Shown here piece after piece: positions 27,461-34,706 of a DNA stretch of 62,488 bases. Location of the stretch: positions 1 to 62,488 of the forward strand of contig JANXYR010000073.1 of the NCBI GenBank assembly GCA_025355965.1, written 5' to 3'. The notes beneath the pieces were generated by a model. It was given only the letters and a program-made list of their open reading frames with translations, made no database searches and had not been told where the DNA came from. Each line of letters starts with the position of its first letter. Position 1 is the stretch's first letter. The position numbers and the translations under genes were made by a program. Origin of the DNA: Geobacteraceae bacterium (GTDB taxonomy: Bacteria; Desulfobacterota; Desulfuromonadia; Geobacterales; Pseudopelobacteraceae).

Positions 27461-27930
27461 CTTATCAAACATTCTATTACTCACGACTACCAATACTCAT
27501 TGATTAACGACAAACAGCGCTAACTTTATGTATATTTTTGTGTTCAGGTATTCGCAAGTACCGGAGTTGGCGGCTCCGAAAACGTCCGAAGTAGATACAA
27601 CAAATAAACCGTTCTCGTCAATATATTTTTTATGAAAAACTTCGCCTGTGTGTCAGGGTAGTGCTATAGCACCCGGTAAGCAGGATTTGAATGGAATCAA
27701 GGAGATTACTTTGGAGACGGTTGGGGGATGATGAGGCAAACGGGTGAGTTTTAATGCAATCTTAATAGAGGGTGTTAATGCAGACACTTTTATGTTATAC
27801 AGATTTCGCCCGCCGAGATCATAGAGAACGGCAAGATCAGGATCGTGCTGGATGTTTGTGTCGAAGAACTGGACTATCGGATGCAGTTTCATATGGAAGT
27901 CACAGGATAAATGTTCCGTTTGGGTAGATC
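27461..27930. other. Gene-poor accessory stretch upstream of cassette array
   Basis: No gene is confidently seen here. A 79-codon open frame on the minus strand (27892-27653) lacks a ribosome site and matches no family I know. A small hairpin CGGAG/CTCCG lies at 27562-27578. If attC 1 downstream is genuine, this stretch may be the remains of an earlier cassette. Confidence 0.4.
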
Positions 27931-27978
27931 AGCGGTTCACTCACACGCGCGCGTGAACCGCTCAACAACGAGTTAGAG
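27931..27978 (+). repeat. Integron attC site 1 (right half well preserved)
   Basis: A perfect 10-base stem AGCGGTTCAC/GTGAACCGCT (27931-27940 and 27953-27962) leads into GCTCAAC-AACGA-GTTAGAG (27960-27978). This fits the attC right simple site RYYYAAC-N5-GTTRRRY at 13 of 14 positions. The recombination point would be between G27972 and T27973. The six bases TTAGAG that follow are exactly complementary to the left end of attC 2, as expected if they start the same cassette. The left half is poorly conserved. Confidence 0.65.
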
Positions 27979-27985
27979 GTAACAA

Positions 27986-28381
27986 ATGATAACAACAATA
28001 GTAATTATTACGTCAATCAGCTTATTTATTATCGGAGGTTTTTTACCTGCGTTTTTAATTTACCACGATAGCATTTTAGGATGGACCGCTTTCGGTTATG
28101 GTTGTCTTAGCATCCCTTTTCATCCTGACGCATTCGGGTGGTATGCAAACATTTTTTATATGGCATCTCTTATATTATTAAATAAAGCGCCAAAACTGGC
28201 TTTTTTCGCGTCACTATTTGGACTGTTTTTAGCTTCAAGTGTTTTTAGCATGAAGACTGTGTTTGATAATGGTCAAATGGCCCCAATATTATCAATTGGC
28301 TCTGGCTTTTATTTTTGGCTATTTGCTCAGTTAATAATAGCTGGTTATGCTTTCGTAAGTACACGTCAAGAAAACCTCTAA
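27986..28381 (+). CDS. Cassette 1 gene: small multipass membrane protein
   Basis: A 131-residue hydrophobic protein of unknown function with about four membrane helices (roughly 3-25, 45-65, 68-90, 105-125) and a short polar tail ending RQENL. ATG at 27986 is preceded by GAGGTAACAA, so the ribosome site lies in the attC-proximal end of the cassette, as is usual. Its stop codon TAA (28379-28381) lies inside the left core site of attC 2. The AT-rich composition differs from the flanking core genes, which supports acquisition. I do not recognise the family. Confidence 0.7.
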   Translation: MITTIVIITSISLFIIGGFLPAFLIYHDSILGWTAFGYGCLSIPFHPDAFGWYANIFYMASLILLNKAPKLAFFASLFGLFLASSVFSMKTVFDNGQMAPILSIGSGFYFWLFAQLIIAGYAFVSTRQENL

Positions 28382-28428
28382 CTACGGTGTGTTGCGGAGA
28401 AACCCGCAGACCCCATGAATCGTTCGCT
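28376..28428 (+). repeat. Integron attC site 2
   Basis: Left core CTCTAAC (28376-28382), then TACGG, TGTGTTG, a TGCGG/CCGCA hairpin near 28393-28408, then ACCCCAT-GAATC-GTTCGCT ending at 28428. The left core is the exact reverse complement of GTTAGAG that opens cassette 1 at 27972-27978. Its left half closely resembles attC 3 (AAC, Y, ACGG, K, GTG, K, TG), so both belong to one attC family. Recombination point between G28422 and T28423. Confidence 0.7.
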
Positions 28429-28440
28429 GAAACTATAAAT

Positions 28441-28947
28441 ATGAAATTGACTTCAATTAAAACAAAGAAGTGGCTCCGAATCATAGGCAGTTTTGTCGCC
28501 ATCGGATTCATCATCCTAATCGGATTATTTTTTTGGCTCACAAGAGCTTTGGGCGACCTGTGTGGAAACTCTGAGTTATCAACGACGCAAATCCCAGGAA
28601 CAGATTATAAGGTAGTGATCTTTCAACGGGACTGTGGCGCTACAACAGGCTTCTCTACACAAGCAAGTATAATAAAAGCATCTGAAAAATTGAAAAATGA
28701 TGGTGGGAACATATTTTCAGCAGACAACAATCATGGTTTAGCTCCTGCTGGCCCAGGTGGTGGGCCAGAAGTCATGGTAAGAGTTCTTTCCCCTCATAAA
28801 ATTGAGATTTTTCACCACCCCAATGCACGCATATTTCGGGCAGAGTCTTCATATCGTAGCATCAATATAAGTTATTCATATACGGCAACAGCGAACCACG
28901 GGGTGGTGTCGGATGCCGCAAAAAACGCGGCCCCTCACACCCCCTAA
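28441..28947 (+). CDS. Cassette 2 gene: DUF5412-like membrane-anchored protein
   Basis: A 168-residue protein with one N-terminal membrane helix (about 12-35) and a small extracytoplasmic domain. The stretch IPGTDYKVVIFQRDCGATTG followed by FSTQASI resembles the DUF5412 family. I start at ATG 28441; the frame runs further upstream only through attC 2 and the end of cassette 1. No clear ribosome site is seen. The last 20 codons are read from within attC 3, so the C-terminal tail probably is not part of the conserved fold. Function unknown. Confidence 0.7.
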   Translation: MKLTSIKTKKWLRIIGSFVAIGFIILIGLFFWLTRALGDLCGNSELSTTQIPGTDYKVVIFQRDCGATTGFSTQASIIKASEKLKNDGGNIFSADNNHGLAPAGPGGGPEVMVRVLSPHKIEIFHHPNARIFRAESSYRSINISYSYTATANHGVVSDAAKNAAPHTP

Positions 28948-28957
28948 GACGTTACTA
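28890..28957 (+). repeat. Integron attC site 3
   Basis: Left core AGCGAAC (28890-28896), CACGG, GGTGGTG, an imperfect hairpin GCCGC-A6-CGCGGC, then CACACCCC...AAGAC-GTTACTA ending at 28957. AGCGAA is the exact complement of TTCGCT that opens cassette 2 at 28423-28428. The next cassette would open TTACTA, but I found no matching TAGTAAC attC further on, so the array seems to end here. The site overlaps the 3' end of the cassette 2 gene. Confidence 0.65.
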
Positions 28958-29228
28958 AAAACCAGTGAGGTGCCGTTTTTGGCAGAGTTGTTGGAAAAGA
29001 AGTTTTGTCTTCGACATCAGCGTTTTGGAAAATGCGAAAAAACCAGCAAACCAAATTAAAAACAAAAAAAGCTGTAAAGCCTCTGTTTTAGCTGGATAAC
29101 AGGTTTTTTACAGAAAAAAGCTGAAGGGACATAAGGGCCAAATCTACATTCTACAGAAATAGCTAATGTAGACGCGAACCCTTTACCACCCCTCTTCCTT
29201 TTTTCCAAAATACAAGGGGTTTAATTTT
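28958..29228. other. Non-coding gap with two hairpins
   Basis: No gene is seen. A long imperfect stem near 29070-29114 (CTGTAA/TTACAG with CCT-GTT/AACAGG inside) has a T run on the minus side and could be a terminator for minus-strand read-through. A second hairpin CTACATT/AATGTAG lies at 29144-29171, about 60 bases before the DUF2339 start. Its left part recurs near 34678, before the DUF4403 gene. Confidence 0.45.
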
Positions 29229-31925
29229 ATGACTGTATTCTATTGTATTGCCGGGGCAGTTATCGGTGGTGTTATTGCCTCAAACTCTCGCGAGATGTTT
29301 GGGCTTTTTGCCGGAGGAGCGCTGGGAGTGCTGCTCATGATGATGTCTGCGCTCCGTACCCGTATGGACAAGCTGCAGGAAGAGCTTCAGCATATCAAGC
29401 GCGGCTCTTCAACTTTTACACCCAGAAAAGATACTTCCTTAGAGTCCGGCAGCCACACGCCTGAGCCAGACCCCACTTCTTGGGAAATCAAACCTGATCC
29501 GGCGGAACTCCCGATTGCCGCAAAACTTGCCGTAGAGTCCGAACAGTTTATCTTCAAGTCCTTTACAAGCGGCGAAACCGGTGAGCCACCTGACAATAGC
29601 CCCTCACCGGTTGTAGAAGCCATAACCCGCTTCTTCACCAGTGGAAACCTTATGGTAAAGATCGGTGTCATCATCCTCTTTTTCGGTATTTCTTTCCTTG
29701 TGAAATTTGCAGCTGAACGTGGCATGATGCCGGTAGAACTGCGCCTGGCAGCCGTAACAGCCGGTGCTATCGCGCTGCTGGTGGTCGGATGGCGTCTGCG
29801 CGAAGTGCGTGAGCAGTATGCGCTGGCACTGCAAGGGGGTGGAGTGGGAATCCTGTACATCACGGTATTCGCCGCATTCCGGCTCTATGCCCTGATTCCC
29901 GCCCCCCTCACCTTTGGGCTGTTGGTAGCCATATGTGCTCTTTCATCGACGCTTGCCATAATCCAGAACTCCAGAACACTTGCCGTGCTGGGGATATCTG
30001 GCGGCTTCCTGGCCCCAATCCTCGCCTCAACCGGAAGCGGCAGCCACGTGGCGCTCTTCTCCTATTACGCGCTTCTCAATGCTGGAATTATCGGGATAGC
30101 CTGGTTCAGGGCCTGGCGCGTGCTTAACCTGGTCGGTTTTGCTTTTACCTTTGCCATTGGTGCAAGTTGGGGGAGCAATTATTACAAACCTGAATACTTT
30201 GCCAGCACCGAGCCATTTTTGATTCTGTTTTTTGTCATGTACAGCATGGTGGCCGTCCTGTTCGCAATCAGGCAGGAACCACAGCTCAAGGGGTATGTTG
30301 ACGGGACGCTTGTTTTTGGAACACCCATAGTTACCGCCTCACTCCAAGCATCTCTAGTCTCCCGGTATGAATTTGGACTTGCCTGGAGCGCACTCGCCGC
30401 GGGGCTTTACTACTTGGTCATTGCAACAGCGATATTTTACAAAAACCGTCGAGAGTTACGCCTCCTTTCGGAATCATTCCTAGCTTTTGGCGTTGTATTC
30501 GCTACCGTTGCGATTCCCTTGGCCCTGGACGGAAAATGGACTGCAGCGGCCTGGGCTCTGGAAGGAGGAGCAATGGTTTGGGCCGGAGTTCGCCAGGATA
30601 GATGGCTGGTACGGATATTCGGTGTGGTTCTCTTGGTCGGCGGCGGCGTCTTTTTTCTTGCCGATCTCCCGCCCAAAGGATCAATCGCCTGTCTGAACAG
30701 TTTCTGGCTCGGGGCGGTTCTGATTGCGGTCGCAGCGCTCTTCTCATCATTCCTGTTGAACCGCAACCGGCAAAAGCTGCATGCGCGGGAGCTGCTTATA
30801 CCCGATATCCTGCTAGCCTGGGGTCTGATCTGGTGGTACTTCGGCGGGCTGTTTGAACTATCCCGCTGGCTTGACGGAACGCTTGTCATGGTAGCTCTGG
30901 TTTTCGTCGCCATCTCCACGACAGCCTGCAACTACGCCGCAGAGCGTCTGAAATGGGACGCCCTCATTCTGCCTTCTTTTCTCCTTCTGCCGGCTATCTG
31001 TATTGCGCTCCTGTTACAGGTCTTGGCTGTTACTCATCCTTTAGCTGACGGTGGATTTCTGGCGTGGCCGCTGGCGTTGCTGCTCTACTACCATATTCTC
31101 AGGTGCCGGGAAGAGTTGATCGGCAAACTGCTACCCGGCGTGCATCCCGTTCCGGTCTGGATTGCAGCAATCATCATAGCCTGGGAGCTGCACTGGTGGG
31201 TGGGACGGGTTCCCGGAATTGCAGAGGTCTGGAGACTACTGCCAATCGGAATGGTGCCGGCACTTTTCCTTCTGCTGCTCAAGGTTCTGGTTGAGCGGGT
31301 GCAATGGCCGTTTGCTGCCCAGCGACGCACCTATCTCCTGATCGGCTCCCTGCCGTTGGCAACCGGAGCATGGATGTGGAACATCTTCATGAATTTCCAT
31401 TCCCCCGGCGATGCAGATCCACTCCCGTTCATTCCGATTCTCAATCCACTCGACCTTGCCGAAGGGATCATAACAGTCATCGTCGTATCGTGGATACTCC
31501 AGTTGATGCGCGAGGAGCCGGCAACAACTGATGAACAGCTCCCAATCCTCCTGGTAGTATTGTATGGAACCCTCTTCTACTGGCTTACTATGGAAATAGT
31601 CAGGGGCGTACATCACTGGGGCGGAGTCGCCTTCTCCTTCAATGCAATGTTCGCATCGTTCCTTTTCCAGTCTGCAATTTCAATTATCTGGAGCATTACC
31701 TCCTTCTGCTCCATGACCATTGCCACAAAGCGCAGCATGCGGACCGTCTGGATAGTCGGGGCCGTCATTCTTGGAGCGGTGGTTCTTAAGCTCTTTGTGG
31801 TGGATCTGGCCGGCAAGGGTACGGTCGAGCGGATTATATCCTTTGTCGGCGTAGGAGTCCTGATGCTGGTTATCGGCTGGTTCTCACCCGTGCCGCCACG
31901 CACACAACTGGAGGAGCAGAAATGA
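29229..31925 (+). CDS. DUF2339 large polytopic membrane protein
   Basis: An 898-residue membrane protein. The N-terminus has two hydrophobic stretches and a coiled coil (RMDKLQEELQHIKRG), followed by an acidic, Pro-rich linker (about 60-125). After it come more than twenty hydrophobic helices to the C-terminus. The GNLMVKIGVIILFFGISFLV entry and ALQGGGVGILYITVFAAF are typical of DUF2339. ATG at 29229 has a weak upstream site. It is translationally coupled (ATGA) to a DUF3999 gene, a pairing I recall from other Proteobacteria. Biochemical role is unknown; envelope-related is inference. Confidence 0.85.
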   Translation: MTVFYCIAGAVIGGVIASNSREMFGLFAGGALGVLLMMMSALRTRMDKLQEELQHIKRGSSTFTPRKDTSLESGSHTPEPDPTSWEIKPDPAELPIAAKLAVESEQFIFKSFTSGETGEPPDNSPSPVVEAITRFFTSGNLMVKIGVIILFFGISFLVKFAAERGMMPVELRLAAVTAGAIALLVVGWRLREVREQYALALQGGGVGILYITVFAAFRLYALIPAPLTFGLLVAICALSSTLAIIQNSRTLAVLGISGGFLAPILASTGSGSHVALFSYYALLNAGIIGIAWFRAWRVLNLVGFAFTFAIGASWGSNYYKPEYFASTEPFLILFFVMYSMVAVLFAIRQEPQLKGYVDGTLVFGTPIVTASLQASLVSRYEFGLAWSALAAGLYYLVIATAIFYKNRRELRLLSESFLAFGVVFATVAIPLALDGKWTAAAWALEGGAMVWAGVRQDRWLVRIFGVVLLVGGGVFFLADLPPKGSIACLNSFWLGAVLIAVAALFSSFLLNRNRQKLHARELLIPDILLAWGLIWWYFGGLFELSRWLDGTLVMVALVFVAISTTACNYAAERLKWDALILPSFLLLPAICIALLLQVLAVTHPLADGGFLAWPLALLLYYHILRCREELIGKLLPGVHPVPVWIAAIIIAWELHWWVGRVPGIAEVWRLLPIGMVPALFLLLLKVLVERVQWPFAAQRRTYLLIGSLPLATGAWMWNIFMNFHSPGDADPLPFIPILNPLDLAEGIITVIVVSWILQLMREEPATTDEQLPILLVVLYGTLFYWLTMEIVRGVHHWGGVAFSFNAMFASFLFQSAISIIWSITSFCSMTIATKRSMRTVWIVGAVILGAVVLKLFVVDLAGKGTVERIISFVGVGVLMLVIGWFSPVPPRTQLEEQK

Positions 31926-33268
31926 TACGCGCCGCATTGCTGTTCCTGTTTCTTACGGCCTTTCCCGCATTGGCCGCCCCACCTGTACCGACGGACTTCG
32001 CTTGGAAAAGCAGCCTGAGTTTCCCTTCCGGCCGAGCGCTGTACGAACTGAATGTTCCGCTCCCCGTGTACCGGGCGGCAATCTCGCCTGTTCTGGCAGA
32101 TATCTGCATATTTAACGGTCGAGGTGAGGTCGTTCCCTTTTCAGTTACGAATCCTCCTCAACCTCCACTGCAAAAGCGGACCCTGTTGCCCCATTTCCAT
32201 CTTCCAGACAAGCCTGTAGCGGGAGAACAACTGACGATACATGTGCACCGTTCTTCGGGCAAAATTGAGATGGTATCTCAAGGAAAGGCGGATACCACGA
32301 CTGTCGCATATCTTATTGACGCGTCCTCCGTGTCCGAACCGATCGCGTCGCTGGAGCTGGAGTGGCGTGATATCCCGGAAGGGTTCATTGTGCGAATGTC
32401 GGTGGAGGCCAGTGACGATCTGGATCACTGGCGTCCGGTGACGACCACCACCATTGCTTCTCTGCAACGGGGCGACAGCAGAGTGGAACAGAGGCAGATC
32501 CTACTTTCCAGCGCTAAAGCCCGCTATCTCCGGATAACACAGAAGGAGAGCCGTTCTACGGTTGCAATAACAAAAGTGTCGGCGGTACTCTCTGCTGGTT
32601 CTGCCGAACCAGCTCGGGAACGGCTTGCGGTCGCAGTATCACCTGTACCTGGCAAGCTCGGAGAGTACCTTTTTGATATTTCAGGAAATATGCCGGTTGA
32701 CCGGATCAACGTTAAACTCCCTGACAGGAACAGTCTCGTCCGGGGTATTATCTCCTCCCGCTCCAGAGAAAGTGACCCATGGGTAAGGCGGCATGAAGGA
32801 ATAATCTATCGTATTGATACCGGTGAAGATGAACTTTCATCGCCGGAGTTAACTGTACCTGCAAGCGGTGACCGTTACTGGAGCCTTAATATCAGCGAAG
32901 CCGGCGGCGGGGTTGGAACCGCAACTGTGGGAGTTGAGGTCGCGTGGGTGCCGCACAGAATACAGCTTCTCCCGAGAGGCGAAGCACCCTTCATTCTGGC
33001 ATTCGGAAGTGGGCGGGTGGATACCCGGAGTGTCCGTGGAACCGATCTGCTGTCGCTTCTGCCGGCAAAGGAACGGGATAAGAGCAAAATAGTTCGGGCC
33101 GAAGCGGGAGAAGTCGTAGCTCTTGGCGGTGATGTCGCCCTGAAGAAAGAGTACTCAGCGGTAACCAGAAAAAAAATCCTGCTCTGGGGGGTGCTCCTCT
33201 TGGGGGTCGCTGTTCTGGCGTGGATGGCTCTGCGGCTCGGCAGGCAGATGAAGAGGGAGGACGAGTGA
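31922..33268 (+). CDS. DUF3999 family exported protein
   Basis: A 448-residue protein with an N-terminal signal peptide (about 1-19, ending ALAA), a large extracytoplasmic beta-rich region, and one C-terminal membrane helix (about 418-437) followed by a short basic tail. The early DFAWKSSLSFPSGRALYELNV and VYRAAISPVLADICIFN segments fit DUF3999. Discoidin-like stretches such as SDDLDHWRPV and ARYLRIT suggest carbohydrate-binding-type beta sandwiches; that is inference. The start overlaps the DUF2339 stop, so the two proteins probably work together in the envelope. Confidence 0.8.
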   Translation: MIRAALLFLFLTAFPALAAPPVPTDFAWKSSLSFPSGRALYELNVPLPVYRAAISPVLADICIFNGRGEVVPFSVTNPPQPPLQKRTLLPHFHLPDKPVAGEQLTIHVHRSSGKIEMVSQGKADTTTVAYLIDASSVSEPIASLELEWRDIPEGFIVRMSVEASDDLDHWRPVTTTTIASLQRGDSRVEQRQILLSSAKARYLRITQKESRSTVAITKVSAVLSAGSAEPARERLAVAVSPVPGKLGEYLFDISGNMPVDRINVKLPDRNSLVRGIISSRSRESDPWVRRHEGIIYRIDTGEDELSSPELTVPASGDRYWSLNISEAGGGVGTATVGVEVAWVPHRIQLLPRGEAPFILAFGSGRVDTRSVRGTDLLSLLPAKERDKSKIVRAEAGEVVALGGDVALKKEYSAVTRKKILLWGVLLLGVAVLAWMALRLGRQMKREDE

Positions 33269-33296
33269 GTTGATACAGTCAGGCCCAGTCAGGTAG

Positions 33297-33343
33297 TTCC
33301 TGGGACAGTATACACAATTAGTTCTATATACTGTCCCCGGAAT
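33297..33343. repeat. 47-base palindromic repeat, left copy
   Basis: The arms GGGACAGTATA and TATACTGTCCC pair perfectly around an A/T-rich loop, flanked by TTCC and GGAAT. It matches the copy at 33996-34042 at 45 of 47 positions in the same orientation. The two copies bracket the 33404-33973 gene. Such GGGGACAGTATA palindromes resemble ends of REP-associated Y1-transposase (RAYT/IS200-like) elements as I remember them; no transposase is present. Confidence 0.75.
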
Positions 33344-33403
33344 CTGCTGCAGTACGCATATGTTGCCGGATTCCGCGACATAGCAAAAAGGTTCGTCGCC
33401 GCA

Positions 33404-33973
33404 GTGAAGCGCATCGGCGATCCCGATCTGTCAAATTTGGTCGCAAGCTTGAATACTTCGCCAGAATGGATCAATGAGGCCCATGACTTACGTGCCGAGC
33501 TGTACGTTGTTATCGACGTACTCAAAGAAGTGGCCCTGAACCCAGACTATGCGGCCAGTGTTGCAAGCAACTCAGCATTCCTGGACACGGCTGTTCTTAT
33601 CCAGCTAAAAGCCGTCAAGGGTGCACGCCTCGATTTCAGAAAACTCGTGAAGATGTGCGAAGAGTTAAACGACGCCTATTCAAGAGGGAACTACATCTCA
33701 TCGGCTCTGCTGCTCCGCGCAATTATCAACCACGTTCCGCCAGTATTCGGGAAGACTACCTTCTCTGAGGTAGTAGCTCACTCGGGACGTAGCGTGAAAG
33801 CCATCTTGGCTCGGCTCAACGAAGAGGCGCGCCCAATTGCTGACCTTCACACTCACTTTCTCATGCGTCCAGCCGAGCATTTGCCAACCAAGAACCAGCT
33901 TGAACCGTACAAGGCGGGTTTCGAGGTCCTCATTCAAGAAGTCCTTGTAAGTATAGGAAACGATGCGGCCTAA
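33404..33973 (+). CDS. Probable relic cassette gene, unknown function, possibly 5'-truncated
   Basis: A 189-residue, mostly helical soluble protein from a GTG at 33404 with AAAAAGG about 12 bases upstream. The frame stays open upstream to 33269, and the codons just before the GTG read LLQYAYVAGFRDIAKRFVAA, protein-like sequence that begins exactly where the left palindromic repeat ends. This suggests that the true start was lost when the repeat arrived. The C-terminal half (NHVPPVFGKTTFSEVVAHSG, then IADLHTHFLMR) resembles hypothetical proteins I associate with integron cassettes. Its TAA stop lies within an attC-like left core. Function not recognised. Confidence 0.55.
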   Translation: MKRIGDPDLSNLVASLNTSPEWINEAHDLRAELYVVIDVLKEVALNPDYAASVASNSAFLDTAVLIQLKAVKGARLDFRKLVKMCEELNDAYSRGNYISSALLLRAIINHVPPVFGKTTFSEVVAHSGRSVKAILARLNEEARPIADLHTHFLMRPAEHLPTKNQLEPYKAGFEVLIQEVLVSIGNDAA

Positions 33974-33986
33974 CCCCTCAATCGAG
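33968..33986 (+). repeat. attC left-half relic overlapping stop codon
   Basis: GCCTAAC-CCCTC-AATCGAG matches the classical attC left simple site (RYYYAAC-N5-second core), with GCCTAAC a perfect core. The stop codon TAA of the preceding gene lies inside it. The rest of the attC is missing: ten bases later the right-hand palindromic repeat begins. Confidence 0.6.
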
Positions 33987-33995
33987 TGAAAGGAG

Positions 33996-34078
33996 TTCCG
34001 GGGACAGGATACACAATTAGTTCTATATACTGTCCCCGGAATTCTATATATTGTCTCCAGAATCCCTGTCCCCGGAAT
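33996..34078. repeat. 47-base palindromic repeat, right copy plus partial third copy
   Basis: 33996-34042 repeats the 33297-33343 palindrome with two substitutions. It is followed immediately by a degenerate half (TCTATATATTGTCTCCAGAAT, 34043-34063) and a further CCTGTCCCCGGAAT (34065-34078), so the unit has been partly re-duplicated. No gene lies in 34079-34209. Confidence 0.75.
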
Positions 34079-34209
34079 CCTCTAGATAACAAATGAGTAT
34101 ATTTGGTTTAATTTCGCTCTGGCATAGTGTAAGGTTGATAAAATCCGGTACGTTACGTTAATACGGATATGAAAGTCATAACTTTGAATTCGCCAGAGGA
34201 TGAAATCAT

Positions 34210-34614
34210 ATGCCGCTTGTTACATGGGATAACAGCTTCAATCTTAATGTAAAAGTTATTGATGAGCACCACCGACATTTGGTGGGATTGCTGAACCAAT
34301 CCTATAACGCCATACACTTGAACGATTCGCCAAGGATCAAGTTAGTCCTGAAAGAGCTCCATGAGTACACGAAATATCACTTTAATGCTGAAGAAGCTAT
34401 GATGCAGCAATACGACTTCCCTTCTCACTCCTCACACGAAAAAGAACATGCCCAGTTTTCGCAACATGTTGATGAGTTACAATCAAAGCTTACTATTGGT
34501 GAAGCGCTATACAACATTCAGATAGTGGTCTTTTTGAAGGACTGGCTGGTTAATCATATCCTTGTTACTGACAGAGAACTCGCAATTTATCTTGTCGACA
34601 AAGGGCTTGTATAG
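34210..34614 (+). CDS. Bacteriohemerythrin
   Basis: A 134-residue single-domain hemerythrin that binds O2 at a non-heme di-iron site. Iron ligands are recognisable: H in IDEHHRHL, H and E in YHFNAEEAMM, H in HEKEHAQF, and H and D in WLVNHILVTDREL. The opening MPLVTWDNSFNLNVKVID is typical of bacteriohemerythrins. ATG at 34210 follows GAGGATGAAATCAT. It stands alone; in anaerobes such proteins may sense or store oxygen, which is inference here. Confidence 0.93.
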   Translation: MPLVTWDNSFNLNVKVIDEHHRHLVGLLNQSYNAIHLNDSPRIKLVLKELHEYTKYHFNAEEAMMQQYDFPSHSSHEKEHAQFSQHVDELQSKLTIGEALYNIQIVVFLKDWLVNHILVTDRELAIYLVDKGLV

Positions 34615-34706
34615 ACCCAATATCCCATGCCGTGCTAACTTCGGCACCGATCAGGAACAAATCTAAAAATCAGGCTTACATTCTACACAGCTAATGGGGT
34701 TAAAAC

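Noticed and set aside
27653..27892. 79-codon open frame on the minus strand
   Set aside because: No ribosome site, no recognisable family and no clear protein-like pattern. Kept only as part of the description of the gene-poor stretch.
28315..28440. Longer upstream start for the cassette 2 gene
   Set aside because: The extra codons would read through the end of cassette 1 and attC 2 out of frame with gene 1; the ATG at 28441 just inside the cassette is the more natural start.
33289..33525. Minus-strand open frame across the left palindromic repeat
   Set aside because: It runs antisense to the probable cassette gene and through the repeat; its sequence looks like the shadow of the plus strand.
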